Origin: Candidatus Saccharimonadota bacterium
GTDB lineage: Bacteria > Patescibacteriota > Saccharimonadia > Saccharimonadales > UBA4665
Assembly: GCA_027314795.1 (NCBI GenBank)
Contig: DAHVAE010000036.1
Span: 1-7,297 of the forward strand
Direction of reading: 5' to 3'
DNA: 7,297 nt
Part shown: piece by piece, positions 1 to 4,726 of the stretch
Layout of the letters: each line of letters opens with the position of its first letter
Position numbering within the stretch: position 1 is the first letter of the stretch
Notes under the pieces: model-generated
Databases searched by the model: none
Seen by the model: only the letters and a program-made list of their open reading frames with translations
Told to the model about the DNA's origin: nothing
Translations under genes and position numbers: made by a program

Positions 1-720
1 AACAGTAATTAAACCACTACCAAACGCTGTTAGGTTGTTACTGTTATCTTTAGCTATAGCGCCAGCGTCAATAACTACGGGACCGGTGAAACTAGTGCTA
101 GGGTTATCAAATGTATAATACGCAGTCGTTGAACCACTAGGCGGGCTGGCAAGGGTTAATGTCCCTGAGCCCGTAAGACTATTGGCAACTACCAATTGAT
201 TAGCTTTGGTGGCTAAAGTAAGATTATTTGAGCCAAGATTAACTGAGCCGTCAATATATAGGTTGTCACCAGCCTGATTATTATTAAAAGTTTGACTACT
301 GGTTAAGGTTAAGCTCATTGATACTACGTCATTTAATAGGGTAGAAACAGTATCAGTAATACCGTTGTCTAAACTTATTGCATCACCTGATAGGTTATAG
401 GCGCCTGTCCCGGTACCCATAAAGGTAATACTAGATATATCTAGACCAGCTATATCATTAGTAAGATCAAGCGTTGAAGTAAGACTTGAGTTATTAAATA
501 CTAAGCTATCCCCAGATACCGGGACTTCTTGAGTACCACCACTACACGCTGAACTAGTATTCCAGTTACTGGCGGTATTCCAGTTACTATTTGAAGCAAA
601 CTCGCACCAATAAAGAGTCGTACCAACGGCTTGGGCCTGACCACTGAAGGCTAAAGAAAACAGCGATGCTAATACTAATACCAGAACACTGCTTAAAGCA
701 CTAAACTTTTTTAAAATCAT
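1..720 (-). CDS. Secreted beta-repeat surface protein, N-terminal part (C-terminus outside window)
   Basis: Reading the minus strand from the ATG at 720 gives 240 codons without a stop, so the gene runs off the left edge. Residues 1-31 form a Sec signal peptide: Lys4-Lys5, a Leu/Val-rich core at about 10-27, and an AQA cleavage motif before Val32. The mature part is rich in Ser, Thr, Asn and Gly. It opens with repeated NW motifs (Trp47, Trp53) and then a 'GDSLVFNNSS'-like strand. That pattern is known from autotransporter-associated beta-strand repeats and other passenger-like beta-helix proteins. Many short alternating-hydrophobic strands follow (e.g. SSITFMG, LTLATKA). Cys39 and Cys59 could form a disulfide. 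An in-frame stop lies just upstream of ATG 720 on this strand, so no longer N-terminus is available. A cell-surface adhesin or wall protein is inferred; the exact family and any anchor lie outside the window. Confidence 0.85.
   Translation of the reverse strand, partial: MILKKFSALSSVLVLVLASLFSLAFSGQAQAVGTTLYWCEFASNSNWNTASNWNTSSACSGGTQEVPVSGDSLVFNNSSLTSTLDLTNDIAGLDISSITFMGTGTGAYNLSGDAISLDNGITDTVSTLLNDVVSMSLTLTSSQTFNNNQAGDNLYIDGSVNLGSNNLTLATKANQLVVANSLTGSGTLTLASPPSGSTTAYYTFDNPSTSFTGPVVIDAGAIAKDNSNNLTAFGSGLITV
557..588 (-). repeat. 18-bp tandem duplication inside the surface protein gene
   Basis: The 14-mer GTATTCCAGTTACT occurs at 557-570 and again exactly at 575-588, an 18-bp period. On the coding strand it encodes the duplicated S-N-W-N-T unit (around residues 45-55). 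It looks like a small in-frame duplication that adds one Trp-containing repeat. Confidence 0.7.
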
Positions 721-794
721 ATTGGATCGTTACTCTTTTTGTTTTTTATCAATCCCCCTTATTTTACAGGTATCAACAGCTTTAAGGCAATAAC

Positions 795-803
795 TTATCC
801 ACA
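795..803 (+). promoter_or_regulatory. Perfect DnaA-box 9-mer
   Basis: TTATCCACA matches the strong DnaA-box consensus exactly and lies in the intergenic region between the divergent surface-protein and LexA-like genes. I see no second copy nearby and no dnaA, dnaN or AT-rich unwinding stretch, so it is a lone box that might titrate DnaA or regulate the neighbours, or may be chance. Confidence 0.4.
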
Positions 804-822
804 AGCATCATAGAGTTAGATT

Positions 823-839
823 AGTATTAGTGTCATACT
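823..839 (+). promoter_or_regulatory. Extended -10 promoter overlapped by an inverted repeat (candidate operator)
   Basis: An extended -10 element (TG at 831-832, hexamer CATACT at 834-839) ends 7 nt before the ATG at 847. Transcription would therefore start at or beside the first codon. The inverted repeat AGTAT (823-827), 7-nt spacer, ATACT (835-839) covers the -10, which would suit autorepression by the winged-helix protein encoded next. No convincing -35 is visible. The operator role is inference. Confidence 0.45.
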
Positions 840-846
840 TAAGTAA

Positions 847-1317
847 ATGGATAAACAAAACCCGAACGTTAGTATCAGACCGACTAAGAAACAAAAAGAA
901 CTTCTAAATTATTTAGATAGCTTTATAAACGAACATGGCTACAGCCCTAGTTATCGAGAAATAATGAGCGGGCTAAACTACAACTCAGTAGCTACGGTTG
1001 CCCTACATGTCAATAACTTGATGCAAAGAGGGCATTTGCGGAAGCGTGACCACTCAGCTCGAAGCCTCGAGCTAATTAATAGCGACTTTAAATCCAAAGT
1101 ATCTTCAAACTATGTCGCGCCAACTGAAGAAAAATGGTTAGTTGAGAAAGTTGAACATGCCTTTAGCGAAATAGAAAGACTAGGTGATGATTTAAAAAAT
1201 ACTAGCATTGACCATTTATACGTACTAGTCGGAGCTTTAAAAGTGCTGGATCTGCACGGCGCAGCTCAAAGCTTTATGCCTAGACTTACGGCATTAAAAC
1301 AAAAACAAAGTAGTTAA
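847..1317 (+). CDS. LexA-type winged-helix DNA-binding protein without protease domain
   Basis: Residues 11-76 match the LexA N-terminal DNA-binding domain: 'RPTKKQKELLNYLDSFI' for helix 1, 'GYSPSYREI' (31-39) for the classic GYxPSxREI motif, a recognition helix around 'NSVATVALHVNNLMQRG', and a wing ending 'RSLELI' (72-77). In LexA this is followed by an S24 Ser-Lys autoprotease domain. Here only about 78 residues follow, mostly helical and without the Ala-Gly cleavage site or Ser/Lys dyad, so RecA-stimulated self-cleavage is not expected. The tail (about 95-152) may serve as a dimer or ligand domain. No Shine-Dalgarno precedes the ATG, and a -10 hexamer ends 7 nt upstream, suggesting a leaderless mRNA. 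The next transcription unit is the riboswitch-controlled gene; whether this protein regulates it is unknown. Calling it lexA proper would overstate the evidence. Confidence 0.85.
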   Translation: MDKQNPNVSIRPTKKQKELLNYLDSFINEHGYSPSYREIMSGLNYNSVATVALHVNNLMQRGHLRKRDHSARSLELINSDFKSKVSSNYVAPTEEKWLVEKVEHAFSEIERLGDDLKNTSIDHLYVLVGALKVLDLHGAAQSFMPRLTALKQKQSS

Positions 1318-1318
1318 C

Positions 1319-1369
1319 ATAGTCAAAAATACTATATCTAGTGTTTAGGTTTTAGTGCTAGACTCTAAA
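1319..1369 (+). promoter_or_regulatory. Extended -10 promoter for the riboswitch leader, with flanking inverted repeats
   Basis: TG at 1356-1357 plus TAGACT at 1359-1364 form an extended -10, predicting transcription from about 1371. The stretch 1352-1364 agrees at 10 of 13 positions with 827-839 in front of the LexA-like gene. Inverted repeats surround it: ATAGT/ACTAT (1319-1323 and 1331-1335, 7-nt spacer) and TTTAG/CTAAA (1351-1355 and 1365-1369) bracketing the -10. They could be operator sites, or weak end-of-transcript structure for the upstream gene. No good -35 is visible. Confidence 0.4.
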
Positions 1370-1389
1370 TATCTTTAACAAATAAACAT

Positions 1390-1461
1390 GCTGGAAGCGG
1401 GGTGAAATTCCTCCACTGTGCCGCAACGGTAAGCGTTATCAAGCGTAAAGACCGATTCAGC
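1390..1461 (+). ncRNA. Cobalamin-family riboswitch aptamer, compact form
   Basis: The conserved cobalamin-riboswitch blocks occur in order. First is GGAA (1393-1396), followed by GGTGAAATTCC (1401-1411). Next comes the B12-box core ACTGTGCCGCAACGGTAA (1415-1432). Last is the 3' element AAGCGTAAAGACC (1441-1453), equivalent to the GAAGACC block of known members. GCT (1390-1392) can pair with AGC (1442-1444) as P3-like closure, and GCTG with CAGC (1458-1461) as an outer alternative. The variable arm between the core and the 3' element is only about 8 nt (1433-1440), so this is a minimal type without the large P6 region of E. coli btuB. P1/P2 are weak, since the predicted transcript starts only about 20 nt upstream. 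The family call rests on the box sequences; which corrinoid is bound cannot be told. Confidence 0.85.
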
Positions 1462-1473
1462 TATAAGTCCTTT

Positions 1474-1526
1474 CGAGCAAAAGCCTAGATTTAAGCCCTT
1501 TGCCCGTTTGAGTAAAGGGATTTTTT
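1474..1526 (+). promoter_or_regulatory. Riboswitch expression platform: two mutually exclusive hairpins; terminator and hidden Shine-Dalgarno
   Basis: Hairpin A pairs 1474-1483 (CGAGCAAAAG) with 1498-1506 (CTTTGCCCG), with one bulged A and one A-C mismatch. Hairpin B pairs CCCTTTGC (1496-1503) with GTAAAGGG (1512-1519), 8 pairs including one G-U, loop 1504-1511, followed by TTTTTT (1521-1526). Both need 1498-1503, so they cannot coexist. B resembles an intrinsic terminator. It also buries AAAGGGA (1514-1520), the Shine-Dalgarno lying 6 nt before the ATG at 1527. The T-run touches the start codon, so one element could act on both transcription and translation. In most cobalamin riboswitches ligand turns expression off; the direction here is inferred, not shown. 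Confidence 0.75.
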
Positions 1527-2897
1527 ATGGCCGAGACAGCCGTCCAAGAACAATTTAGAGACAGCCTATACCTAGTAGAAGATCAGCCTATGGCTGAGCT
1601 TATTGATGATCAGCTAGCTCGCAAAGAGGCAGCTAGATTTATTAGAAACATTGGCAGCACAGCTATTCAGGGTTGGGAAACTAAGCTAGATTTTAAACCT
1701 ATTGAGAACCTAGAACAGGCAATCAAACAGGCGGATACTGACCCTGTAGCCAGGCAAATGGTCAAAGCTAACGTTAGAACCGAAGGCATTGAGCAAACAC
1801 TTAAAGCCGGACATATAATGCATGTTGATCTATTTTCTGACGAATCATCAGTAATCTATCAGCACAACCAGACACTTAAATCAATTAACGCGAACAGCCT
1901 TAGCCTTGCTAGTGGTCATCATAAAATGAGAGAACGATCAGAAGCCGAAACTACAAACGCTTTTATGCTGCAAAGACTCTTCAGGCTCGGCCAATTAGAG
2001 GGCAAAAGTTTCGTCGTATTTTCTTTGGCTCCAGATAATATGTCTACTAAAGAAATGGACGATGTCGGTTTCTTTACGGATACTATGAGCCTAACAATTC
2101 AAGTCACTACCATCAAAGATGGCCAGCTTCAGTTAGAGTCGGCCTTTGTCGCTGGGATCAAGGAACATAATGGTGCTCGGCATGATATACCGGCAATTAA
2201 GTTACTAGCTAGAAAGATGGGTCTTAATTTTGACGATCTGACAGCTACTGAAATGTTAGCTAGTCCGGCCCTTATAGAAAATGAACATATGCCAGATGGG
2301 GCTATCAACATCGTTGAAATGCTCGATGAATGTATTGATGAGGTTACAGGGTCTACTGACACTTTCTTTGGTCAAGCCACCAGCAAACAGGACTACAGAC
2401 ATTACCAACAATACTGCGAGCTAAGGGAAAAGCGGTTTGAACCAGCAATTGAAAATGCGACATACGAGCTAATATCACAGGCTGGCACTATCAGTAATCC
2501 TATAGACGCTATTAAAAAACTCCATGAGATTACAGAAAAACATATGGTTTTATACGCAGCAATTGAAGACAAGTCTATCGATGCATGGGTCTTTGGTCCA
2601 AAAGCCGCGCCGCATATTGAGATGGCTCGTTGGCACATAGAAAACGGCAACATTGAACAAGCACAAGAAGAGATTGCCGTTAGCCAGAAACTTGCGGACG
2701 CTCGTTCCTGTCCCTCTGGTTTGTTATTTAAAGGTAGCTTGACTAATGAAGAAAGTAACAGCCCATCATCTGACGATTGTGAGTTTATATCTATAGAGTG
2801 CCCGATATGTCATAAGAAAAACGTCAAAACAACGATATCAAGAAGAGGGCAAAGGTCTTTAATAAAAGGTTCCTGTGGTTGCTCTAAGGTAGCTTAA
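1527..2897 (+). CDS. Unrecognised 456-residue protein with C-terminal zinc ribbon, under cobalamin riboswitch
   Basis: I do not recognise the main body. It has no signal peptide or membrane segment, so it is probably cytoplasmic. Residues about 1-100 are acidic and helical. The middle (about 95-265) looks like a mixed alpha/beta domain with strands such as 'KSFVVFSLAP' and 'MSLTIQVTTI'. Residues about 285-395 are strongly helical. A Ser/Asn/Asp linker (about 405-420) leads to a short zinc ribbon with Cys425, Cys428 (CPIC) and Cys450, Cys452 (CGC). I find no corrinoid-binding DxHxxG motif, no TonB- or ABC-transporter signature and no cobalamin-biosynthesis domain. NrdJ-type B12-dependent ribonucleotide reductases also end in a Cys-rich ribbon, but the catalytic barrel is absent. 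The ATG at 1527 is chosen because the Shine-Dalgarno AAAGGGA and the riboswitch platform sit directly before it. Its regulation implies a B12-linked role that cannot be named. Confidence 0.85.
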   Translation: MAETAVQEQFRDSLYLVEDQPMAELIDDQLARKEAARFIRNIGSTAIQGWETKLDFKPIENLEQAIKQADTDPVARQMVKANVRTEGIEQTLKAGHIMHVDLFSDESSVIYQHNQTLKSINANSLSLASGHHKMRERSEAETTNAFMLQRLFRLGQLEGKSFVVFSLAPDNMSTKEMDDVGFFTDTMSLTIQVTTIKDGQLQLESAFVAGIKEHNGARHDIPAIKLLARKMGLNFDDLTATEMLASPALIENEHMPDGAINIVEMLDECIDEVTGSTDTFFGQATSKQDYRHYQQYCELREKRFEPAIENATYELISQAGTISNPIDAIKKLHEITEKHMVLYAAIEDKSIDAWVFGPKAAPHIEMARWHIENGNIEQAQEEIAVSQKLADARSCPSGLLFKGSLTNEESNSPSSDDCEFISIECPICHKKNVKTTISRRGQRSLIKGSCGCSKVA

Positions 2898-2908
2898 AGC
2901 TTGCGGTA

Positions 2909-2914
2909 TATAAT
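2909..2914 (+). promoter_or_regulatory. Consensus -10 box of a leaderless promoter
   Basis: A perfect TATAAT lies 12 nt after the upstream stop codon and ends 6 nt before the GTG at 2921. Initiation 7 nt downstream of the hexamer would fall on the G of the start codon. No Shine-Dalgarno is present and no clear -35 lies at 16-18 bp. Confidence 0.65.
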
Positions 2915-2920
2915 ATATGT

Positions 2921-3109
2921 GTGAAGATTAACGAAAACGCTGATATAGATTTAGACTCGTATAATGAGCTAGTTAAGGAGAAGTCTCCTTATCTCTTTTG
3001 TGATGCCTGCGGATATTATCCATTAGACCCAGTCCACGGACATTTTGTTTGCCCTAGCTGTTACTTTCAAACCAGATGTTGCGAAGGAGCACCAATTGAA
3101 GAAGGTTAG
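2921..3109 (+). CDS. Small zinc-ribbon protein (62 aa), cysteine-rich CPCC-like
   Basis: The protein has an acidic N-terminus (1-20) and then two CxxC knuckles, Cys27/Cys30 (CDAC-G-Y) and Cys44/Cys47 (CPSC-Y-F), a typical treble-clef or zinc-ribbon metal site. Cys53 and Cys54 follow. The pattern 'CxxCGY...FVCPSCYF' resembles the small 'cysteine-rich CPCC' family, whose function is unknown; this resemblance is from memory and may be superficial. Start GTG 2921 fits the consensus -10 box and leaderless expression. The last 14 nt overlap the proposed nadD start, and its codons for residues about 55-57 contain the AAGGAG ribosome site used by nadD, so the two genes are probably translationally coupled. 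It may act as a partner of the downstream enzyme or simply provide a translated leader. Confidence 0.8.
   Translation: MKINENADIDLDSYNELVKEKSPYLFCDACGYYPLDPVHGHFVCPSCYFQTRCCEGAPIEEG
3084..3089 (+). promoter_or_regulatory. Shine-Dalgarno AAGGAG deciding the nadD start
   Basis: AAGGAG is separated by 6 nt from TTG 3096 and lies inside the 3' end of the 62-residue zinc-ribbon gene. It supports the TTG start and coupled translation of the two genes. Confidence 0.7.
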
Positions 3110-3692
3110 AAATAAAATCGGTATATATTCAGGCAGCTTTGATCCAGTGCACTTAGGGCATATAACATTTGCCCTTCAAGCTATTGAAGAAGCCGGGCTA
3201 GATCAAGTCTTTTTCTTACCTGAAAGAGTACCACGAAATAAGGTCGGTTATGAACATTTTGGTCATCGGGTAGCAATGATTAAACGGTCGATAAAACCTC
3301 ATCCAAAACTAGGCTTAATTGAGCTTGATGATAAAACCTTTAGCGTTAGAAAAACCCTGCCAGCTCTAGAAAGATTACTTACAGATTCGGATTTAGTATT
3401 CTTATTCGGCTCAGATAAAGTTGAAGGCATAGCTAGGTGGCCTGATGGTCAGAAGTTTTTAAATCGTGCTGAAATAGTAATTGGTCTAAGACAAGGCTCA
3501 TCACTAAAGAAGGTGATAGCCGAGACCCAGACTTGGCCTAAACCGCCGCTTAAAATTATCGAAAGCTATTGGCCAGCTCTTGTTTCAACCGAAATTAGAA
3601 GGTCTCTTCAAAAGGGTGAAATAGCTCAAGGCTTAGCCAAAAGCGTCGCTACATATATAAGACAAAACTGGCTGTACGCCTCGATTAATTAA
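3096..3692 (+). CDS. nadD: Nicotinate-nucleotide adenylyltransferase-like nucleotidyltransferase
   Basis: This is a Rossmann-fold nucleotidyltransferase of the HxGH superfamily, about 198 residues, which is normal for NadD. 'IGIYSGSFDPVHLGH' (8-22) is the ATP-binding loop with HLGH at 19-22. 'FFLPERVPRNK' replaces the usual FxPxxxPPHK. 'VFLFGSDKVEGIARW' matches the family's GxDxxxxxxxW segment, and 'VSTEIRRSL' (STEIR at 164-168) is the C-terminal ATP-contact motif, followed by a typical 'YIRQNWLY' tail. NadD transfers AMP to nicotinate mononucleotide in NAD synthesis. The SYTxDTL motif is altered to 'FSVRKTL', so substrate preference (NaMN, NMN or another) is uncertain. I choose TTG 3096 because AAGGAG (3084-3089) lies 6 nt before it and the protein then begins just before the first beta strand, as in the family. 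The in-frame ATG at 3045 would add 17 unmatched residues inside the upstream gene. Confidence 0.8.
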   Translation: MKKVRNKIGIYSGSFDPVHLGHITFALQAIEEAGLDQVFFLPERVPRNKVGYEHFGHRVAMIKRSIKPHPKLGLIELDDKTFSVRKTLPALERLLTDSDLVFLFGSDKVEGIARWPDGQKFLNRAEIVIGLRQGSSLKKVIAETQTWPKPPLKIIESYWPALVSTEIRRSLQKGEIAQGLAKSVATYIRQNWLYASIN

Positions 3693-3701
3693 TAGATTTT
3701 A

Positions 3702-3731
3702 TTGACATAAGCACTATTAAAACCGTACAAT
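3702..3731 (+). promoter_or_regulatory. Near-consensus sigma70 promoter
   Basis: TTGACA (3702-3707), an 18-bp spacer and TACAAT (3726-3731) form the best -35/-10 pair in the window. It begins 10 nt after the nadD-like stop and points to the right, into a gap whose next gene is on the opposite strand. It therefore cannot serve an adjacent plus-strand protein gene and implies a standalone RNA starting at about 3738. Confidence 0.75.
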
Positions 3732-3737
3732 CAAAGC

Positions 3738-3900
3738 GTCTTAAGGGTAACCCCTGAAAACAAAAAAACAGTTAAATAAAGCCTTCAATTATATTAATTG
3801 GAGCGAAAGAGGGCAAAAGTGCCAATTAAAATAAAAGTTATAAAAAGCTATGCAGAAAGAGTTCCTGTCCATGTGGAATCGCCCTCTTGGCGCAATGTAA
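3738..3900 (+). ncRNA. Candidate standalone structured RNA with long pseudoknot
   Basis: Downstream of the strong promoter several complementary segments occur. Stem S1 is TTAATTGG (3794-3801) with CCAATTAA (3822-3829), 8 perfect pairs closing a 20-nt loop. Within that loop AAGAGGGC (3807-3814) pairs perfectly with GCCCTCTT (3881-3888), and GCG (3803-3805) extends this to CGC (3891-3893) across a small internal loop, giving an H-type pseudoknot. A hairpin GTTCC/GGAAT (3861-3865, 3875-3879) lies between the strands. CAATTA/TAATTG (3786-3791, 3795-3800) is an alternative hairpin excluding S1. The 5' part has a small GGG-TAA-CCC hairpin (3745-3753) and an A-rich tract. It does not show the core motifs I know for tmRNA, SRP RNA, RNase P RNA or 6S RNA. 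The ends are estimates, and no canonical U-tract terminator is visible. Confidence 0.5.
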
Positions 3901-3908
3901 TATCTTAG

Positions 3909-4616
3909 TTATTTCTTTGTCTGCTGGGTAGTACCAGCTGTTGTCGATTGATTAGCAGATTTACCGGTCTTTTGAGCAATGGCTGAATTTATTAGTGTTT
4001 GAAAAGCTGAAACACTATTAGCTACTGAAATCTTTTTACCGTCTAAGAAGAATGTTGGTGTAGCATCAATACCCAAGGAATTGCCGACATTTTCATCAGC
4101 AATAATCAGGTTATTGACTTGGTCAGATGAATAAAGCTGCTGGAACTTAGTCGTATTAAGTCCAAGACTCTTAGCGTATTGGACAAAAGTTGGCTCTGGA
4201 TTTGACTGGCCGATCCACGTTGGGTTGGACCCACCGGAGTTATAATAGATTTGGTTTTCTTGGTAAAGCAAATCGTGCATTTGCCAGAACATACCCATAA
4301 GTCCTGCCGCCTCAGCAGCTCTAGCGCCAGCAAAGGCGTTAGGGTGAAGCGAGGTTAGTGGGAAATTTCTAAACTGGAATGTTATTTGGGTGTTATATAA
4401 AGCCTCAACCTGCTTAACTGTTGAAAAATATTCACCACAGTATGGGCACTGATAATCTCCGTACTCAACTAAAGTCACACCAGCCTTACCTTCTCCTTCA
4501 ATATGATTGGTTGGGGTTAACTTGTTACTAGTATTATTGCCATTAGCGGTGAAGATAAAAACACCAACAAGTATTACGACTATTGCAACTACAACTATCC
4601 AAAAATTTCTAGTCAT
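3909..4616 (-). CDS. Membrane-anchored DsbA-like thiol-disulfide oxidoreductase
   Basis: Residues 5-23 form a hydrophobic N-terminal segment with no clear cleavage site, probably a membrane anchor exposing the rest outside the cytoplasm. 'VTLVEYGDYQCPYCGEYF' carries the CPYC active site (Cys57, Cys60) of the thioredoxin fold. A helical insertion with 'FRNFPLTSLHPNAFAGARAAEAA' follows, as in DsbA/BdbD-type Thioredoxin_4 proteins, and 'GIDATPTFFLDG' supplies the cis-proline (Pro187) next to the active site. At 235 residues it has normal length. Residues 215-235 form a Gln/Thr/Lys tail of low complexity. The role is formation or shuffling of disulfides in exported proteins; the neighbouring surface protein with two early cysteines is one possible client. 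No DsbB/VKOR partner is present in the window. The upstream GGGAG, 11 nt before the ATG, is a loosely spaced ribosome site. Confidence 0.9.
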   Translation of the reverse strand: MTRNFWIVVVAIVVILVGVFIFTANGNNTSNKLTPTNHIEGEGKAGVTLVEYGDYQCPYCGEYFSTVKQVEALYNTQITFQFRNFPLTSLHPNAFAGARAAEAAGLMGMFWQMHDLLYQENQIYYNSGGSNPTWIGQSNPEPTFVQYAKSLGLNTTKFQQLYSSDQVNNLIIADENVGNSLGIDATPTFFLDGKKISVANSVSAFQTLINSAIAQKTGKSANQSTTAGTTQQTKK

Positions 4617-4646
4617 TTAAAAATAATCTCCCAAGTTTATTAACAA

Positions 4647-4652
4647 AGTATA
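4647..4652 (-). promoter_or_regulatory. -10 box for the dsbA-like gene
   Basis: TATACT on the minus strand predicts transcription from about 4640 and a leader of roughly 24 nt that contains GGGAG as ribosome site. A matching -35 is not clear. Confidence 0.45.
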
Positions 4653-4708
4653 CATTAAATAACATAAAATTGCCTCAGCTAGCAAGCTTTTAAAATAATG
4701 TCTAAAAG

Positions 4709-4714
4709 TATAAG
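4709..4714 (+). promoter_or_regulatory. -10 box for the CBS-domain protein gene
   Basis: TATAAG ends 12 nt before the GTG at 4727, predicting a leader of only about 5-6 nt with no room for a Shine-Dalgarno. The 110-bp region 4617-4726 thus holds two divergent promoters and I see nothing else in it. Confidence 0.4.
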
Positions 4715-4726
4715 CTTAAAGTTATT

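Noticed and set aside
795..803. Replication origin
   Set aside because: Only one DnaA box, no dnaA/dnaN neighbours and no clustered boxes.
2129..2653. Antisense open frames at 2129-2362 and 2402-2653
   Set aside because: Ser/Ile/Cys-rich shadow translations of the strong plus-strand gene, with no ribosome site or domain.
1527..2897. B12-dependent ribonucleotide reductase (NrdJ) suggested by the riboswitch and C-terminal cysteines
   Set aside because: The protein is far shorter than NrdJ and has none of the catalytic barrel motifs; the ribbon spacing also differs.
3045..3095. ATG 3045 as start of the nadD-like gene
   Set aside because: It lies deep in the zinc-ribbon gene, adds 17 residues unlike NadD, and has no ribosome site; TTG 3096 has AAGGAG at good spacing.
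3850..3900. A 16-codon open frame (ATG 3850 to TAA 3898-3900) inside the candidate RNA
   Set aside because: No ribosome site, no recognisable peptide, and its bases form the inner hairpin and pseudoknot strand; more likely chance within a structured RNA, though a regulatory peptide cannot be excluded.
3738..3900. tmRNA, SRP RNA, RNase P RNA or 6S RNA
   Set aside because: No tRNA-like ends or tag ending in ALAA, no SRP GGAAG tetraloop region, no RNase P GAGGAAAGTCC core, and no end-to-end rod as in 6S; named families were therefore not assigned.
4106..4333. Second minus-strand frame within the dsbA-like gene
   Set aside because: Overlaps the CPYC-containing thioredoxin gene in another frame; no coding support.
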